64,000 nt of DNA from Pseudoscleropodium purum (GCA_963969395.1 OZ017796.1:5706501-5770500); one strand, 5' to 3'; numbered from the stretch's first letter, positions 28,219 through 41,149 are shown. Numbers and translations: made by a program. Notes: generated from the letters alone by a model not told the origin.

Positions 28219-28501
28219 ATGGCGAATTTCGTTAAAATGGCGATATTCCGTTAATTTGGCACTTTTAGTAGTTTAGACCGCACAATATGAATCAACTTTT
28301 TGGTACTAGAATCTATAATAATATTAGATTTTTGAAATCTACAAGTCTCCTAAATATTTGAAATCTATATAAATCTTAGATTTTTCAAATTGCTTGGTCT
28401 AATATCTATGTTAATCATAGATTTTGAAATCGAAAAGTGACCTAGATGTTAAGGTGTAAAAATGGCATATGGAATACCATCATTTTAACGAAATTTGCCA
28501 T
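28219..28501. mobile_element. Intact MITE, 283 bp, ATGGCGAATTTCGTT termini
   Basis: The left end ATGGCGAATTTCGTTAAAAT is the inverse of the right end ATTTTAACGAAATTTGCCAT with one mismatch. It is sister to the interrupted copy at 23466-26029. The superfamily was not assigned because no target duplication is clear. Confidence 0.7.
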
Positions 28502-29685
28502 CTCCTCAAAATTTCTTGCGAACATTGAACAAACACTTGGTCTTTCAGGATTAACATGAATAGTGCATTGCCTTGATATTTTTTCAGCATTACCAACTAT
28601 TTTCTTTTAATTCCCATATTCAACCAGTTTTTCAAGTACCAAGTTCAATTATTTTTCCTAATTTTTAATTCTAAATAGCAATCTTATAGACTATTTCACT
28701 TGGTTTTTCTCCAATAATTCCAAATTGCAAACGGTTTATTTCCCAATTTCTTCGGCTAACTTTGAATTAGCTGATGGATTCTCGTAAAAACAGGTATACC
28801 AACCTCCGCAGAAACAACGATTCTGCTATAGGGATATGGACTGGGTTCCTGTTGCCATCGTCGATAAATCTGGAGAGGTTCCGAACAAACTATCCTGCTC
28901 GTGGACCACACACCGTCGAGCACACCGATGCCCACAATCAGAGCGGTTACGGTTCCTGAGAATTTATGGGCTCTCCCAATGGCTCCGTTTCAAAACCATA
29001 GACACGGTCGAAGGGACTTCGCTCAGACTGTGCGAAACATTTTGGGTGAAAAGAGGTTCAAAGGACAAATCTGCTCTTTCGATCAGGGGATCGAAGCTCG
29101 TCACAATCTGGGCGTAATGCACGTGCCAGTACTCAACTAGCTCAGCCTCCGCCATACATCGATCGTAGAACTCGCAGCAATAACTTGGAATACTCAGGAC
29201 TCGTCGGCAGTTAATTGACTGAATGCCAAGCCCCATCACTTAGTGCTTCGCGCGTGACTAGGGGCTGGCCATGGCCACTTTCTTCTATTAAACAATGAAA
29301 TGAATAGACCCGCATTCCGGCCGAACAGCATGACGGGAAACAGTTGAACTGGAATGTCCAGTGAGTCACGATCTCTCGATCGATCGAAGGTCACACAAAG
29401 CATGATGCAAGTTCTGTCTAATTAACAAGCAACTACGTGTCTGACCCTGCTTTAATATCAATACTCAAGCTAGCATCACGTACTAAGAACAAATCACATG
29501 CTCCAACTACCTTCACCACTGCAGATTCTAAAAATCTATCAATCTCGATCGCACACGGCTGGTGGGCGTCTGCCATGGCCAGTCGACAACTCGATGCAGT
29601 CCAATTCACAGAGTACGACTGTCGATCAGCCGACTCCATGAAAGGCGAGCTACTCAGCTGCGAGCTCAATCCCGGCCCGATTATT
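28502..29685. other. Spacer next to right arm; less AT-rich unassigned sequence
   Basis: From about 28,740 the base composition approaches that of host genes. Overlapping open stretches of up to about 90 codons exist on both strands (28774-29239), but no domain or splice structure was recognised. This may be a decayed gene or retroelement fragment. Confidence 0.35.
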
Positions 29686-29870
29686 AATGGAATGAATGCA
29701 TACACGTGACCAGCGATCCATCACGCACAACGGTGACAGCGAGCTAGCTAGTGCGAAATCCGTTGAAAGAACTCAGCTCTGTCTGAGTGTCCCAGTTGAC
29801 GTGCATATACTGTATATATGTACCGATCAGTTCACTTGAGCGATCGCTCGGCGGATCTCCCCCGAGTGGC
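29686..29870 (-). pseudogene. Detached 3' end of the right peroxidase copy
   Basis: The reverse strand carries the last 14 codons including the stop (stop at 29827-29829) and the 3' flank of the peroxidase, identical to 17238-17422. It is cut from the rest of the gene by the transposon at 29871-44688. The GGC at 29868-29870 is the left target duplication. Confidence 0.9.
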
Positions 29871-29910
29871 CACTGGGAGATTTTGGCCCTTCAGCCTGGG
29901 GCTGAACAGG
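29871..29910 (+). repeat. CACTA left terminal and subterminal repeat
   Basis: CACTGGGAG, then TTCAGCCTGGGG and GGGGGCTAAAAGG. It pairs with the inverted sequence at about 44616-44688. A GC-rich stretch continues to about 30,060. Confidence 0.88.
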
Positions 29911-30194
29911 GGGCTAAAAGGGTCCCAGGTTCGGCCTGAGGTTCGGAACCTTCCTCGCGCGCGCTCACCCAGTACGCAAGACGCGACTGCACCATCCCCC
30001 GCTCAGTGACTTGCCACGCCCGATCGATGGCCGCCTTCGCCACGGCTGGGGACCACCTTTTCGAATAAGCTGAGATGCAGGCACTACTCACGGTTTTTAA
30101 TTAATTTTTTCCCTGTGAATGACATTTTAAGTAATGCTAAATTTTATATTGTCATTGGATGGTCACTGTAATTTTCTCTTTGAATCTTCATTAA

Positions 30195-30417
30195 CCCTTA
30201 AACACCCAAGGGGTGACCCTCCAAATCGTCCTTTTTTATTACTGTGTGAAGCACTACCTTCTAAAATTGCAAAAGTAGTCATTGCAAATCAAACTACTGT
30301 AGAAGATCTTCCCTTTCCAAAACAAATTTTGAGGATGAATAGTTGCACTTCCATCCTATACAATTTGATTCTGCCTCATTTATCAAGACACAAACCATCC
30401 ACCTCGGCATTTAAGGG
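30195..30417. mobile_element. TTAA-flanked MITE, 223 bp
   Basis: Flanked by TTAA on both sides (30191-30194 and 30418-30421), with inverted termini CCCTTAAA...TTTAAGGG. Inserted within the CACTA transposon, hence younger than or carried with it. TTAA duplication with a CCCT start resembles piggyBac ends. Confidence 0.65.
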
Positions 30418-30421
30418 TTAA

Positions 30422-33400
30422 CCTTGAAAGGACAAGTCCATGAGAAGTTCTTCCATATACTAAACTATTCCCTCGAAAGTTGCATACTTCAAAATCATAG
30501 TTGGCTTAAAATTGACTTGTACAAATTCTTGTCTAAAATCTAAATCCATACATCAAGAATGCTTAGGGTTTTTCTTTACAAATTGTTTTAGCACTATGAA
30601 AATTTATAACTTATTTACATTGTGTTCAAAAAATACAAGGTAAGACTATAAATAAATATTATTCAATTCTAAGAAGATTCAACAGAAAATGTGGCAATTT
30701 CATAGTAAAATGTGCACTAATTTACTTGTCCAATGAATCATAGTTGTAGTCAAGTTTATATATTTCTTTGCTTTTGCTATATATGAATGAAATTTGTATA
30801 TTTTACTTCTATGTCTCTTATTAAGAATTAATACATTTTCTATTGAAGAACTAAAATTACGGAGAATGTTTTAAGTAACAAATGAAAAAAATTCATATCA
30901 AACTCATAATGCACTTAAAAAAGTGGAATTAACTCCATTGAACTTAATTAGGTGCGTATTACTAGGAAAAATCAACATGTAAAAATAGGTAAGATGTTTT
31001 ATTTAAAATTTTCAGAATGAAAGATTGTGATTATATATTTTATATACATACACGTACATATAAAATGTATGCAACCAAGTTGTTTTTTTCCAGTTCTTAT
31101 TATTTCAATACCTATCTTATTTCTAACTCACTTTAACTTCCACTAAATAAATTTTGCATATAAACTAGACTTTATGATAATGATATTAATAGAAGTTCAA
31201 ATACTATTCATTACAATTCTTGACATTCCTATATATTTGTGTTACATTCTTATATAATTGTGTTCTAAATAAAGGTATAGAAATAGTGTGCTTTTTCTTT
31301 CAACAAAAAATAAGAGACATTCTCAAAAGTAACATGAAACTCTTTCATAAATTTGTAATTACTAGTTACACTTGTAAAGCATTTAAAAAAAATTTCATTA
31401 TTTCAATATAAATCCTAAAAAAACTCATTTTGTATATTGCATCAAATATTCTATCTATATTATATATCCAAACTTTTTTTCTTCCAAATTAATTAACTTA
31501 TAAAAGTTTCTAGTGTTTTTAGGCCAACTTCACACTAGCTAATTCAAATTATTCAAATTGAATGCAAGTCCAAAATCTTCATCTATATTAATTCATTAAC
31601 AAATCCAACTATAGGATCTTCTTCTTCATTTGTTAAAGTATGCCCCCTTTAAATTTTAGAATAAAACTTTAGTAATTGCAAGATCTAGTTCCTTGAATTT
31701 CAAGAAGGATTATTTTGAATTCATCAAATGGTTAGATTTCAGATTTCAAACACTTTATACAAAAATGTGTACATCCTCCAACTTTTTATTCTCTATTGTA
31801 TGTTGAACATATAAGTTGGTAATATCTATTTGAAATTTCAAATAAAAAATTTTCATATTTAGTTTGAAAAAAATTTAAGTAACAAAAGTAGAGTTTGATT
31901 TACAATACAAATTTGATAAAAATTTAATTTTGGAACTAAACAATGCCAATTCCAATGGTTGTAATATATGAACAATCAACACCCACTTTCTCTCTCTATT
32001 TAAAAAATATTCAAATGATCTGGATTTTTTCAAGCATGTAGCCAACTTGCCTTGAAGAATGAATCCAAAAAGTTGCAACCATTTTGGGCACTTTTTCATG
32101 CAAATGTGACCTTGTGAAGTGTAGCTTCCCGATTTTTTGCAGGGCCAAAAAAAGACTTTTTTGTCAATTGAAACACTAATATCTTGCCATCCACACGGTG
32201 GAAATTTCTGAAATTTTTTCCACATCTTTTGCAATGATTGTACTACAAGATCCTACGGTTGGATGTATCCAAAAATGTTTAAATTTTTTTTGGTATATGT
32301 CCTAAAAATGGCAGTTCGAGAGTGTTTTTGGTGAAAATATAGTTAAGGAACTTTAGAGGTTCATCTTCCTAAACCATATCTCCTTTGTAATCCACTTACA
32401 TTTTAAAGGACATGATATTCATTCCTTGTGAATATATTTGACAAATTTATTCAAAATATTATAGTTGAAACTACAAAAATATAAATCCAATACATTTCTT
32501 CTTATTCCACTTGTTTTTTTTTCAAAATTACAAAAATTATATTATCTATTATATTTGCAAACTTTTTAAAATCTCCTATTATAACACTTATGAACATGTT
32601 CTATCAAATTCCTCTCTATTTGAGCTCAAGAATAATATCAATAACCTCATGATATTTGTCACTATGATTTCCATTTGTCTTTCAAAGTTCATATAAATCT
32701 AAGTACTTGTAATGATAAGAGTTTAAAAAATTTTCTTTTAAAAATTATACCAAAGTTAAGTTGATGTTACAACTATGAAGATGTTTATTATTTGAATTTT
32801 TTTTCTTTTAATAAAAGAGGATAATGCTTAAAATTTAGTGAGTTAAAAAAATTGATCAATTATTCATAGAATCCATCAAATTTCATTAAATTGAATGTTA
32901 CATAAACTACCTTTTTAGGTAGGTAAAATTTTGTTAAGCATTCTTTAATTTCAAAAAATAGAAGGTTATTGCTTTCAATTCTTTCTCACTTCAAGCTTTA
33001 GAAGCTTAATTCCTCTAAATTTTTCATGAATGTAAATGTATTATGAAAAAAAATACAAATTGGGAAAAAAAATTGCATCAACATGTTAAAAAACAAATGA
33101 AAATAGAAGTACATGCAATTGGTTTGAAAATTTACAAGACCATAGATATAAACTACAAATTTTCAAACTAGAGGTCGTATGAACACCTATTATTCACAGT
33201 AGACTACCTTTGATTGGCCCAAAAAATGCTTCAATATAGAAAACACAAAATACAAAATGCTTCAATGTCAACTTGTGAAAAATGCTTTACAAGCTCATTT
33301 TTCTATGAAGAATTGTTCCAAATGGTGTTGCTTTTTTTGGATTATTTTTTGTAGACAAGGTATTACTATGCTTGAAAAATTTAAGATAGTTTGGAATTTG

Positions 33401-34506
33401 CTCAACATTTAGGAAAAAAAAGGTACATACATAGTGCTATAGAATGATTCAAAATACTATATTGCTGAGAATTTAATTATGGAATTGAAAAATACCAATC
33501 CCAATGGTTGCATTATTCTAATAAACAATCTACATCCTATGACTTCTTTTTCCTCCAAAAATTTTCAATGTACCCTATTAATTAGTATACATAACCATAA
33601 AACACTCTCTTACTAATGGTGGAAACTTTAGATTCATCCAATTCAAACTCTAAATTCTAGATTTTGTAAAAAATATGCGAACATTTTTAACTCAAACTTG
33701 TCAATCTCAGAAAGTATTTAAGTAGGGTGTCTCTCATTTGGTACCCCAATATAATAAAGATTTTAATGCTTTTTTATTCAACTCAATCACTATGTGCATT
33801 TCTTCAATAAATTACAGTAGCTATTCTAATAATAAGTTTTTAATGTGTTTGAAATTTTAATTCACTACATAAATACTTAGAGGAAAATGAAATACTTCTA
33901 TAGGTAATTGAAGGTACCACTATCATACAATTTTTTGCCTTACCTCATCTAGTTGTTTCTCAGTAGAATAACCTTCTCTAAAAGTTCATCAATAAATCAC
34001 CTTTTCAAATTTTCTTTTCACTTAAAATACACATACTTGAAATAAATAAAAAATTAGATTCTAATATTTACAACATGAATTTACTCTGAAATTTATAAAT
34101 TTAATTCTACACTATCATAAATATTCACATTAATTAGTGACATGAGACTACTAGTAAAATCTATATAATGCAAGTAAGTTAGACATGGCTCATATAGCAA
34201 AAATATCCCCCATAACCTTTCCAATTACAATGATTGAATTCCTCCATAAGTTGATTGGTTTTTGATTGATATCATTTCCTTTTCATTGTAAATAACATTC
34301 AAACTGTTAAGCATTGTACAAAAGAGAATTGAAATTGATCATCATGCAAAATTAATATTCCAAGATTACACAATTTCAATGAAGAGTAACAAATTTTAGT
34401 TTCAAAAATAGCATAATTTCCATCTTCTGTATTATAATAGACAATTTTTATGGTTCTACATAATATTTAATTGAAAAAAATTAGTCAAAAAATTTTACAT
34501 TCATTA
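30422..34506. other. AT-rich interior of the CACTA element, left side
   Basis: No gene was recognised. It contains the dispersed repeat at 32008-32342 and diverged old repeats. It lies beyond the 3' end of the transposase gene. Confidence 0.45.
32008..32342 (+). repeat. Dispersed AT-rich repeat, copy 2
   Basis: Same order of blocks as 20999-21315 (CCTTGAAGAATGAAT, CACACGGTGGAAATTTCTGA, GTGTTTTTGGTGAAAAT). It shares CTACAAGATCCTACG with 59085-59265. Confidence 0.6.

Positions 34507-34559
<53 letters not shown>
34507..34559. repeat. (TA)n microsatellite
   Basis: An uninterrupted run of alternating T and A of about 50 bases, about 100 bases past the stop of the transposase gene on its 3' side. 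Confidence 0.95.
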
Positions 34560-34563
<4 letters not shown>

Positions 34564-34663
34564 CAAATGTTTCTAAATCAAGTTTAATGGATAAGCTCAT
34601 TTCTAAATTTTTTAGAACAAATCAACAAAAAATTCATTAGCAATACTGCTTTATACTCTGACA

Positions 34664-37600
34664 CTAAACTAATCTATCCCGCTTTTGTGTATCTTGCATT
34701 TCATATGCTAGATTTTTAGTTCGTCCTAAACGTGAGTTTTTGATGCACATGAATTTGTGCATGATGCACATCATTGGTCGAATGCATGTGTCATCATATG
34801 GAACAAATATATTGTTTTTGATGAAATTCATACCAGTGAATTCATCAACCATGTTTGATTCGTGGCCATTCATTGATATTCTTATTTGCTCATAATATCT
34901 TGCTGCAAAATATACTTGAATGTACCCTTCAAATTCATGTGAAAAAAACTGAGTAATTCTACCTTTGAAGGGTGTGCCTTGTGGATTATCATGTTTCACT
35001 ACAACGTCATCACCAATTTTATAAAAGACGTTGCTCATCATACTTCTCTTGTGCTTGTATATGTATGGTGTTTGACTAATTTGTATGTGTGGATGTTGAT
35101 GATGCAAATAAGAAGAAATAGTAGCATCGGCTTGTTCTGGTCTATTTTGAAGAGGACTAATTATAATACCCTTTGTAATTGATGTCAAATAACAAGAACT
35201 CATTGGTGGACACTTCAATAACTTCATCAATTCTATAGCTTTTCCCTTTGTGGATACTCTCAGGCAACCATTACCGTGTGTCAGTGGGCATATACAATGA
35301 TTAGCATGGTCGTCAAGAACTTCTTCAGAGTGCCAATATGATTTGTGTATTTCTTTAAGTACTCTTTCTGAAGTCTTCAAATTGTCACGTTCTTCATATT
35401 TGTATGTACAAACCTTTTGAAACAATGTTCGTGAACAATACTTAATGAATGTGGCCTCTACATTCTTCTGATTTGTGTTCATGTTTGTAAATTTTTGTAT
35501 TTCTCGTTCATATGGATAACACCAATACACATCACTATGTCCAAACCGTCTTACATCTTCCAAAATATGCCCTGCTCCAACGACATGCTCCAACGGTCTA
35601 CCATTCGGACCATCCAATTCTTCTCCAAGGATTCGCCATTTCTGTGACAATCGATGAACTACAAACATGACATCCTCTGTCCAACCTCTTGACCTCGTAT
35701 AGTTGAAAAAATAATGAGCTATGTCCACAAGATACAATCCTTGCGTGCAACGTTCTGTCAAATATTTTCCTTTGAATTTATGTAGAATGATAGGTAACAC
35801 CCATTGCACAAATTTTTGGTATTCCTCAGCTGTATAAGTGTCATAATTGCTTATAGGATCATGTGGCCACTGGCTTTGTTTCAATTCTATTACACGCGCT
35901 TCTTTGATGGACTTACAAGAAGACTTCACAATGTCCAATAGTTCAACTTTGTGTTCATGCTTCTCTATGTCTTCAAAAAATTTCTTAGTGTAAGTTTTGA
36001 AGATGTTCAAACCCAAAATATGCATCACATCAAATACCAAATCCTTTGACAAGTCAAATCCATATAAATGGTACAACCTCCACAACTTTGACTCTCCAGA
36101 TACACCAGACACTCTGCTACGGCGTTCTCTTTCCTCCGTTTCATCACTAAATACATTCCATTCTCGCACACCCTCAAATAGCTCTTTTGATGTCCTTCGA
36201 GGAGGTGGATTGAGAACTTGCTCTTTGTTTTTATCATATGCATATTTTCCTCCACCTGTCTCGACAAAACTCATCTTGCACCGTCTACATCCTGCAGGTC
36301 CAGAGCTCTTCAATCTTCCAATCTTGCATTGTGCAACGTGGTCACCTGTTACTAACATCAAAAATGCCCGAATCACTGGTAAACCATCAAAAACTGGTAG
36401 GAAATTGCTAATGCTCTGAATTGGGTAGTTGTACTTGCATTGTATTCCTTTTGAAAATAACACCTCTAGTTCTTCTACAAATGGTTGTAAAAAAGATGAA
36501 ATAGATTTCTTCATACGTTGTATATTGAAGTCCTCATTATTACCCAATGGAATGAATAATACAGGCAATAGTGAAATGTTTGATGAATTTCCAGCATTCA
36601 ATATTGTAACATTCAAAATCCAAGAACCTCGAGACCTTTTTCCGGTCACATTGAAACCATCCCAATGAGCTCCCAATGCAATATTTCGTGGATCCCCTTT
36701 CACTAGTAACTTTGGTTTGACTACACGCCTTTTGCAATTCCAACATTGAAAATCATAGTGCTCTAATTGAGAATTCCAATTGTTCTTCAATTCGTCGCAT
36801 TTAGTTGGATAAGCACGATATGCCATGTGACATTCTTCATTGGGACAGTGCACCGGTAATTCCCATTGACGTTGGGGATTCCACCAATCTTGAGTCTCTC
36901 TCATCTTCTCACCATCCCAAAAATATTGAATAGAAGTTGGTGGTGCATCTTTATTGAGCCACCGCTCCCGATTGTTCCACATAGATAACATTTCAGTGCA
37001 AAGAGTTCTTGATGACATGATTGATTCCAATTGCAAAGAAATTGGTAAGTAATCAAAAGAGATCATTTGTCCCCTCACTGTTCCGCATTCGGTGCACAAT
37101 TGACCATGGATTCTACACAGTCTCTTCAAATTGGTAGGAGCAATACAACTACACCGTGAAGCCGCATGTCTTTCGTGAGTATCATCTGAACTAGGTGCAA
37201 AGAGAATGGCCTCGTGAGTATAGTCTTCTGTGCCCAAACACATTCTCCATCTTTGTGGTTGAACCATACCCCATTTTTTATATGTATTAAGGAGCTTTTT
37301 GAAAGATGACGGCGTAGTGGATGACCCTTCAAAGTCTCCTTGCCAATTCATTGGCATATTCCTGAGTGCATCTCCTAATTTTTCTTTTCCTGGCTCTATT
37401 TTTTTTCCCACTCCTGAAAATATTTGATCTAGCATGTAATCCTGTAACTCAATTGACATCTTTTTGTTATCCCATTCAGCTTGTACTTTTATCAAGACAT
37501 GCTTCATTGTAATTTTCATTTCACTTAGAAGATCTAAATCTTGTGATTCATTTGCCTCTTGGTATTCCTCTTCTTCTTGCACTCTTTGGTTAATTGGAAC

Positions 37601-37876
37601 TTCACTTGGTTCTGATGGTGCTGGATTCCCTTCAAATGGTGGTAGATTTAAATCAACATCACTAGGGGCTACAACAATTGGATCTTCTTCTTCTAATGGA
37701 TTGCTATGTAATTCTTGCTCTCTTTCTAATTGAATTTGCCTTTCATGTTCACGTTCCAAGTGTGCATGGAACGTCCTTTTGTCGACAAATTTGCCTTCTT
37801 GGGTGTTTGTTTTGCATTTAAAACATGAGCAGAATTTGGATCGAAGAGGACGATCTCTTTGTCCCGTACGCCTCAT
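34664..37876 (-). CDS. CACTA transposase, TNP2-like, open frame of 1,070 residues
   Basis: The ATG at 37876 is preferred; the frame stays open 16 codons upstream but without an ATG. In order: an N-terminal C2H2-like finger (CFKC, then FHAHLEREH); acidic linker; Cys-rich segments (CRIHGQLCTECG, about 37070-37120; CWNCKRR, about 36740); a putative RNase-H-like catalytic core with HWDGFN (about 36660), DGLPVIRA (about 36385) followed by CRRCK, and FDVMHILGLN (about 36025), matching the DGF, DxP and LDVMHIEKN signatures of plant TNP2 transposases; and a C-terminal BAH-like region (about 34725-35030; IGDDVVVKHD, GRITQFF, IFVPYDDTCIRPM). TNP2-type proteins cut and paste the element at its CACTG ends. 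No stop or frameshift is present, so it may be active. It shares the element with the divergently placed zinc-ribbon gene. Confidence 0.88.
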   Translation of the reverse strand: MRRTGQRDRPLRSKFCSCFKCKTNTQEGKFVDKRTFHAHLEREHERQIQLEREQELHSNPLEEEDPIVVAPSDVDLNLPPFEGNPAPSEPSEVPINQRVQEEEEYQEANESQDLDLLSEMKITMKHVLIKVQAEWDNKKMSIELQDYMLDQIFSGVGKKIEPGKEKLGDALRNMPMNWQGDFEGSSTTPSSFKKLLNTYKKWGMVQPQRWRMCLGTEDYTHEAILFAPSSDDTHERHAASRCSCIAPTNLKRLCRIHGQLCTECGTVRGQMISFDYLPISLQLESIMSSRTLCTEMLSMWNNRERWLNKDAPPTSIQYFWDGEKMRETQDWWNPQRQWELPVHCPNEECHMAYRAYPTKCDELKNNWNSQLEHYDFQCWNCKRRVVKPKLLVKGDPRNIALGAHWDGFNVTGKRSRGSWILNVTILNAGNSSNISLLPVLFIPLGNNEDFNIQRMKKSISSFLQPFVEELEVLFSKGIQCKYNYPIQSISNFLPVFDGLPVIRAFLMLVTGDHVAQCKIGRLKSSGPAGCRRCKMSFVETGGGKYAYDKNKEQVLNPPPRRTSKELFEGVREWNVFSDETEERERRSRVSGVSGESKLWRLYHLYGFDLSKDLVFDVMHILGLNIFKTYTKKFFEDIEKHEHKVELLDIVKSSCKSIKEARVIELKQSQWPHDPISNYDTYTAEEYQKFVQWVLPIILHKFKGKYLTERCTQGLYLVDIAHYFFNYTRSRGWTEDVMFVVHRLSQKWRILGEELDGPNGRPLEHVVGAGHILEDVRRFGHSDVYWCYPYEREIQKFTNMNTNQKNVEATFIKYCSRTLFQKVCTYKYEERDNLKTSERVLKEIHKSYWHSEEVLDDHANHCICPLTHGNGCLRVSTKGKAIELMKLLKCPPMSSCYLTSITKGIIISPLQNRPEQADATISSYLHHQHPHIQISQTPYIYKHKRSMMSNVFYKIGDDVVVKHDNPQGTPFKGRITQFFSHEFEGYIQVYFAARYYEQIRISMNGHESNMVDEFTGMNFIKNNIFVPYDDTCIRPMMCIMHKFMCIKNSRLGRTKNLAYEMQDTQKRDRLV

Positions 37877-38810
37877 TTTGAAGTTCAAAAAGTTATATAC
37901 AACAAATATGTATATATTTAGCAATCCAAAAAATCGTACACAATTAAGTAATTGCGTTGTTCTTATTAATTCAATACCTATATTTCATATAATTCACTTC
38001 CATTTCCACTATAATATCAATATGAACTAAACTTCATAAGAACTCCATATATAAAGATGTAAAACTCTTATCATATAATTCTTTAATATTCTTTAGTTTC
38101 ATTTTTATATACCTATTGTTTTCAATAAAGTAAAAAAAATGGTTTAATTTTACTTTTCAAAAATAGAATAATAAAGTAAAAAAAATGGTATAATTTTTCT
38201 TTTCAAAAATAGAATAATAAAGTAAAAAAAACTCTTAGAATTCAAAAAAAAGAAGTTGCATCTCCAAAATAAAAATGTACATATGTTAAACAAATAAAAA
38301 TGTACATATGCGTTGATTCAATGGCCATGTAAATGCGATGTGAAGTTGAGCACACTGTTTCTAGAATCTTGAAGTCAAGTACGTCTTTGGTAAACAACTC
38401 TAAAGATTCAAGCATTCAAAAATTGAATGTGCATTGGTGAACATCACTAAAAAATTTTAAAATAATTATTTTTAGAGATTGATTTCAATTAGGAAAACAA
38501 AGCTTCAAAAGTTCTATTCATACACCATTTCAAATTTTTCAAAATTGTCAAAAACAAAAAGAATTCTTGCACTTGAAAGCTATATGTGTTTAAATCCAAA
38601 AAAACATAGTAATGTGTATTTTTCAATCATATTAAAATTTTTTGAAATGATTTTCACCTATAAATGAAAAAATTATGTTCAGCATTCTACCCTTCATTTA
38701 TGTTAAAATTACAGATTTTTCATATACAAGTGTTTACAAGCAAATTTTATTTTCACATTTAGCTTTTACAAAATGACAATAATTTTATGTTTCCATCAAA
38801 ATTTTGCACA
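37877..38810. other. Upstream region of the transposase gene
   Basis: AT-rich, probably the 5' leader and promoter of the transposase. Contains a tandem duplication of about 59 bp at 38126-38233 (ATAATAAAGTAAAAAAAATG units) and two AAAAATGTACATATG units at about 38270-38310. Confidence 0.5.
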
Positions 38811-38906
38811 CCCCTGTCCGCTGCCTCACTTGTAAGGGGGGGCTAAAAGGCGGGCTAACCCTTCCCAAGTCAACTTGGGCTAACCTCCTGAAAGCTCCAC
38901 CTTCTC
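38811..38906. repeat. Internal CACTA-end-like sequence
   Basis: Contains GGGGGGGCTAAAAGG, GGGCTAACC and GAAAGCTCCAC in the same order as the true right end (GGGGGGGCTAAAAGG, CAGGCTGAACC, GAAAGCTCCCAGTG). It reads like a degenerate former right terminus inside the present element. Confidence 0.65.
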
Positions 38907-41149
38907 CACGTAGCTTGTAAGTACATTCATCCCTCCACGGACATGGCGATCATTTCTTTCCAGTCCAGGAAAAAATCTATGTGTGTGTGGAGTCTTTAAT
39001 TGAAGCTATTTAAGGTTGTTGCAAGGGAAGTGAATACATCATCGATTTTGTGTGGGTTGTAGCTATCAATTTTGTTAGGAATTTTAGAGTTAATAATTTG
39101 TGCATGCATAGAATTAATAATTTTTGAGTGTTAGAAGAGATTTTCAGTTGTTGGGCGTACGCGATTTTAAGTCTTGGAAAGTATTTGTGCAAAGTTTTGG
39201 GTGAAATAAAAATTAAATATCATAAAAGCTCTTGATAAACTATTGAACCTCAAAAAATTTCAAAAAATTTCAATGCAAATTGAAAATATATGAAGTAGCC
39301 TTAACTTGAAGTATTTCCAAGGAGACACTTGGGAGTTTAGGGGTTAAAAAAAATGTTTATTTCATATGAAATACGTACTACAAATTGATGGTAAAAAGGG
39401 TTATCTTGAGCTTCAATGACAATAGAAAATAACATGTTCACATTGACAAAAGGATTATTTTTTTTTAAAAATTTGATAATAATTACAATGAATCAAAATT
39501 ATGAATTTTAAATTTCAAATAATTGAAATCCTTATTTAGTTTTTAGTAAATGAAAATACTTGTGCATTTGGAGATTTTTCTTTTTCTCGTTTCCAAAGTT
39601 CTTAAATTGTGAATTATTCAAATGAGTGGTCATACATTTCCACATTTTATTAATATACTAGCACGTGTTCAAACTTGCATATATAAAATGTGTCAAATAT
39701 TTTTGAGTTCACTAAATTAAAACAATCCGTACTTCTACATTTTCATTGCTTACAGAACTTCTAACAATGTAACGAGCTTGTAGGTGGCAATTGACGCAAT
39801 TGAATTCATTTGATTCATGTAATCTGAATGTGTGACCAAGGTGCAATTTTAATTGTTGAACAAGTGTTTGGTGTTGATTGCTTTGTTTGTCACGAAGACA
39901 AGTATTATTACAGAGTCATATTGAATGAGTTTTAAAAGGGTATGGCAGAATCTTGCAAAAGAGTCCTTGTTTCTCAAAATGAGACACTATGGGTGGATTT
40001 TCAACATTTATTCATTCTTTCTTTGGTTGCTAGTTTCTAAATTGGTATATGTTCCATTAAAAGATTCTATTTGAATTTATTTAAATCAAAGACATTTCAA
40101 ATTTGGTAGATTTTATAGGAAATGAATGATGCAATTCATTTTCATTTCAACAATCAAAGGTAACATAGTCTGCATATTTAAATAAATTATTCTTATTAGG
40201 TGGTCAATTAGAGTAGTTATCATTTGAACTTCAGAATTTCATAACTAATTCCACAAAGATCCAATAAATATGAAAGGACATGGATTACATTCCAATTGTA
40301 CTAGTCTGTCATGGAAAATTTACTAGAAAATATTGCAAGACGTTTCACCTCTCCAAAATTGAGTTGAAACTCTAAGGTAGGAAGTTGTGAGTTGTCAAAT
40401 GAAGAAGGCTCTAAAAGGGAGCCCTACCTTAAAAATAGAGTATATGAACATTTTACTTTTTCATTTAGAATGAACATTTTGGGAGGTGCTTCACTTTGAA
40501 GCCCTATGCCATTTCAACTTCAAAATTTATAACTAATTTTATAAAATTTCAAAAAATATGAAACAACTACGATAAGATGTTTATTAAGGAAAATTTAATG
40601 AAATTTTTTTCAAGATGTTTCACCTACAGAAATTGAGTTCTAACCATGAAATGCTTCATTTGAGGTGTACAGATACCAAGAGCAAGAAGGTAGATATACA
40701 CCACGCTCATCACAATAGATGGCAGATCACTTTCCACAATCTTCTTCGGCTGTTGAGTTTCAAAAGAACTGGCGCAAAAGAATTGGCGCAAATTTGAGTC
40801 GCCGAACTATAACTGGAGCAGATTTCGCCCAACCGAAACCTTAAATCCATATTTGCCATAGTTTCATAAGCGAAAAATACTGAAAACATAACATATTTGG
40901 CAGTCTAAAACTTACGAATATAACAAATATGACCATTTAGGCTGAAAACTTCAGCACTCTGAAATTGAACGAATACAAGGTTAATGCTCAAAGCAAAGAG
41001 GACGTACCCATTTCCACTTTGGGGCAAATATCATGGCAGTATAGACGGGGAGAACAAACACTGTTGCAAGCGTGAAAATTCCACTTGCTATCTGAACACA
41101 GCCACGAACCTTCCTCCGTACCAAGTTGACTGTGCATGCATGCCAGGTG
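38907..41149. other. AT-rich interior of the CACTA element, middle
   Basis: No gene was recognised. TTTAGGGGTTAA ending at 39347 resembles one terminus of the TTAA-type family. Bases about 40,850-40,975 resemble the SOS1 intronic repeat tail. Confidence 0.4.

Noticed and set aside
28774..29239. Overlapping open frames of 60-93 codons on both strands.
   Set aside because: No domain, start context or splice structure supports any of them, so I left the stretch as unassigned.
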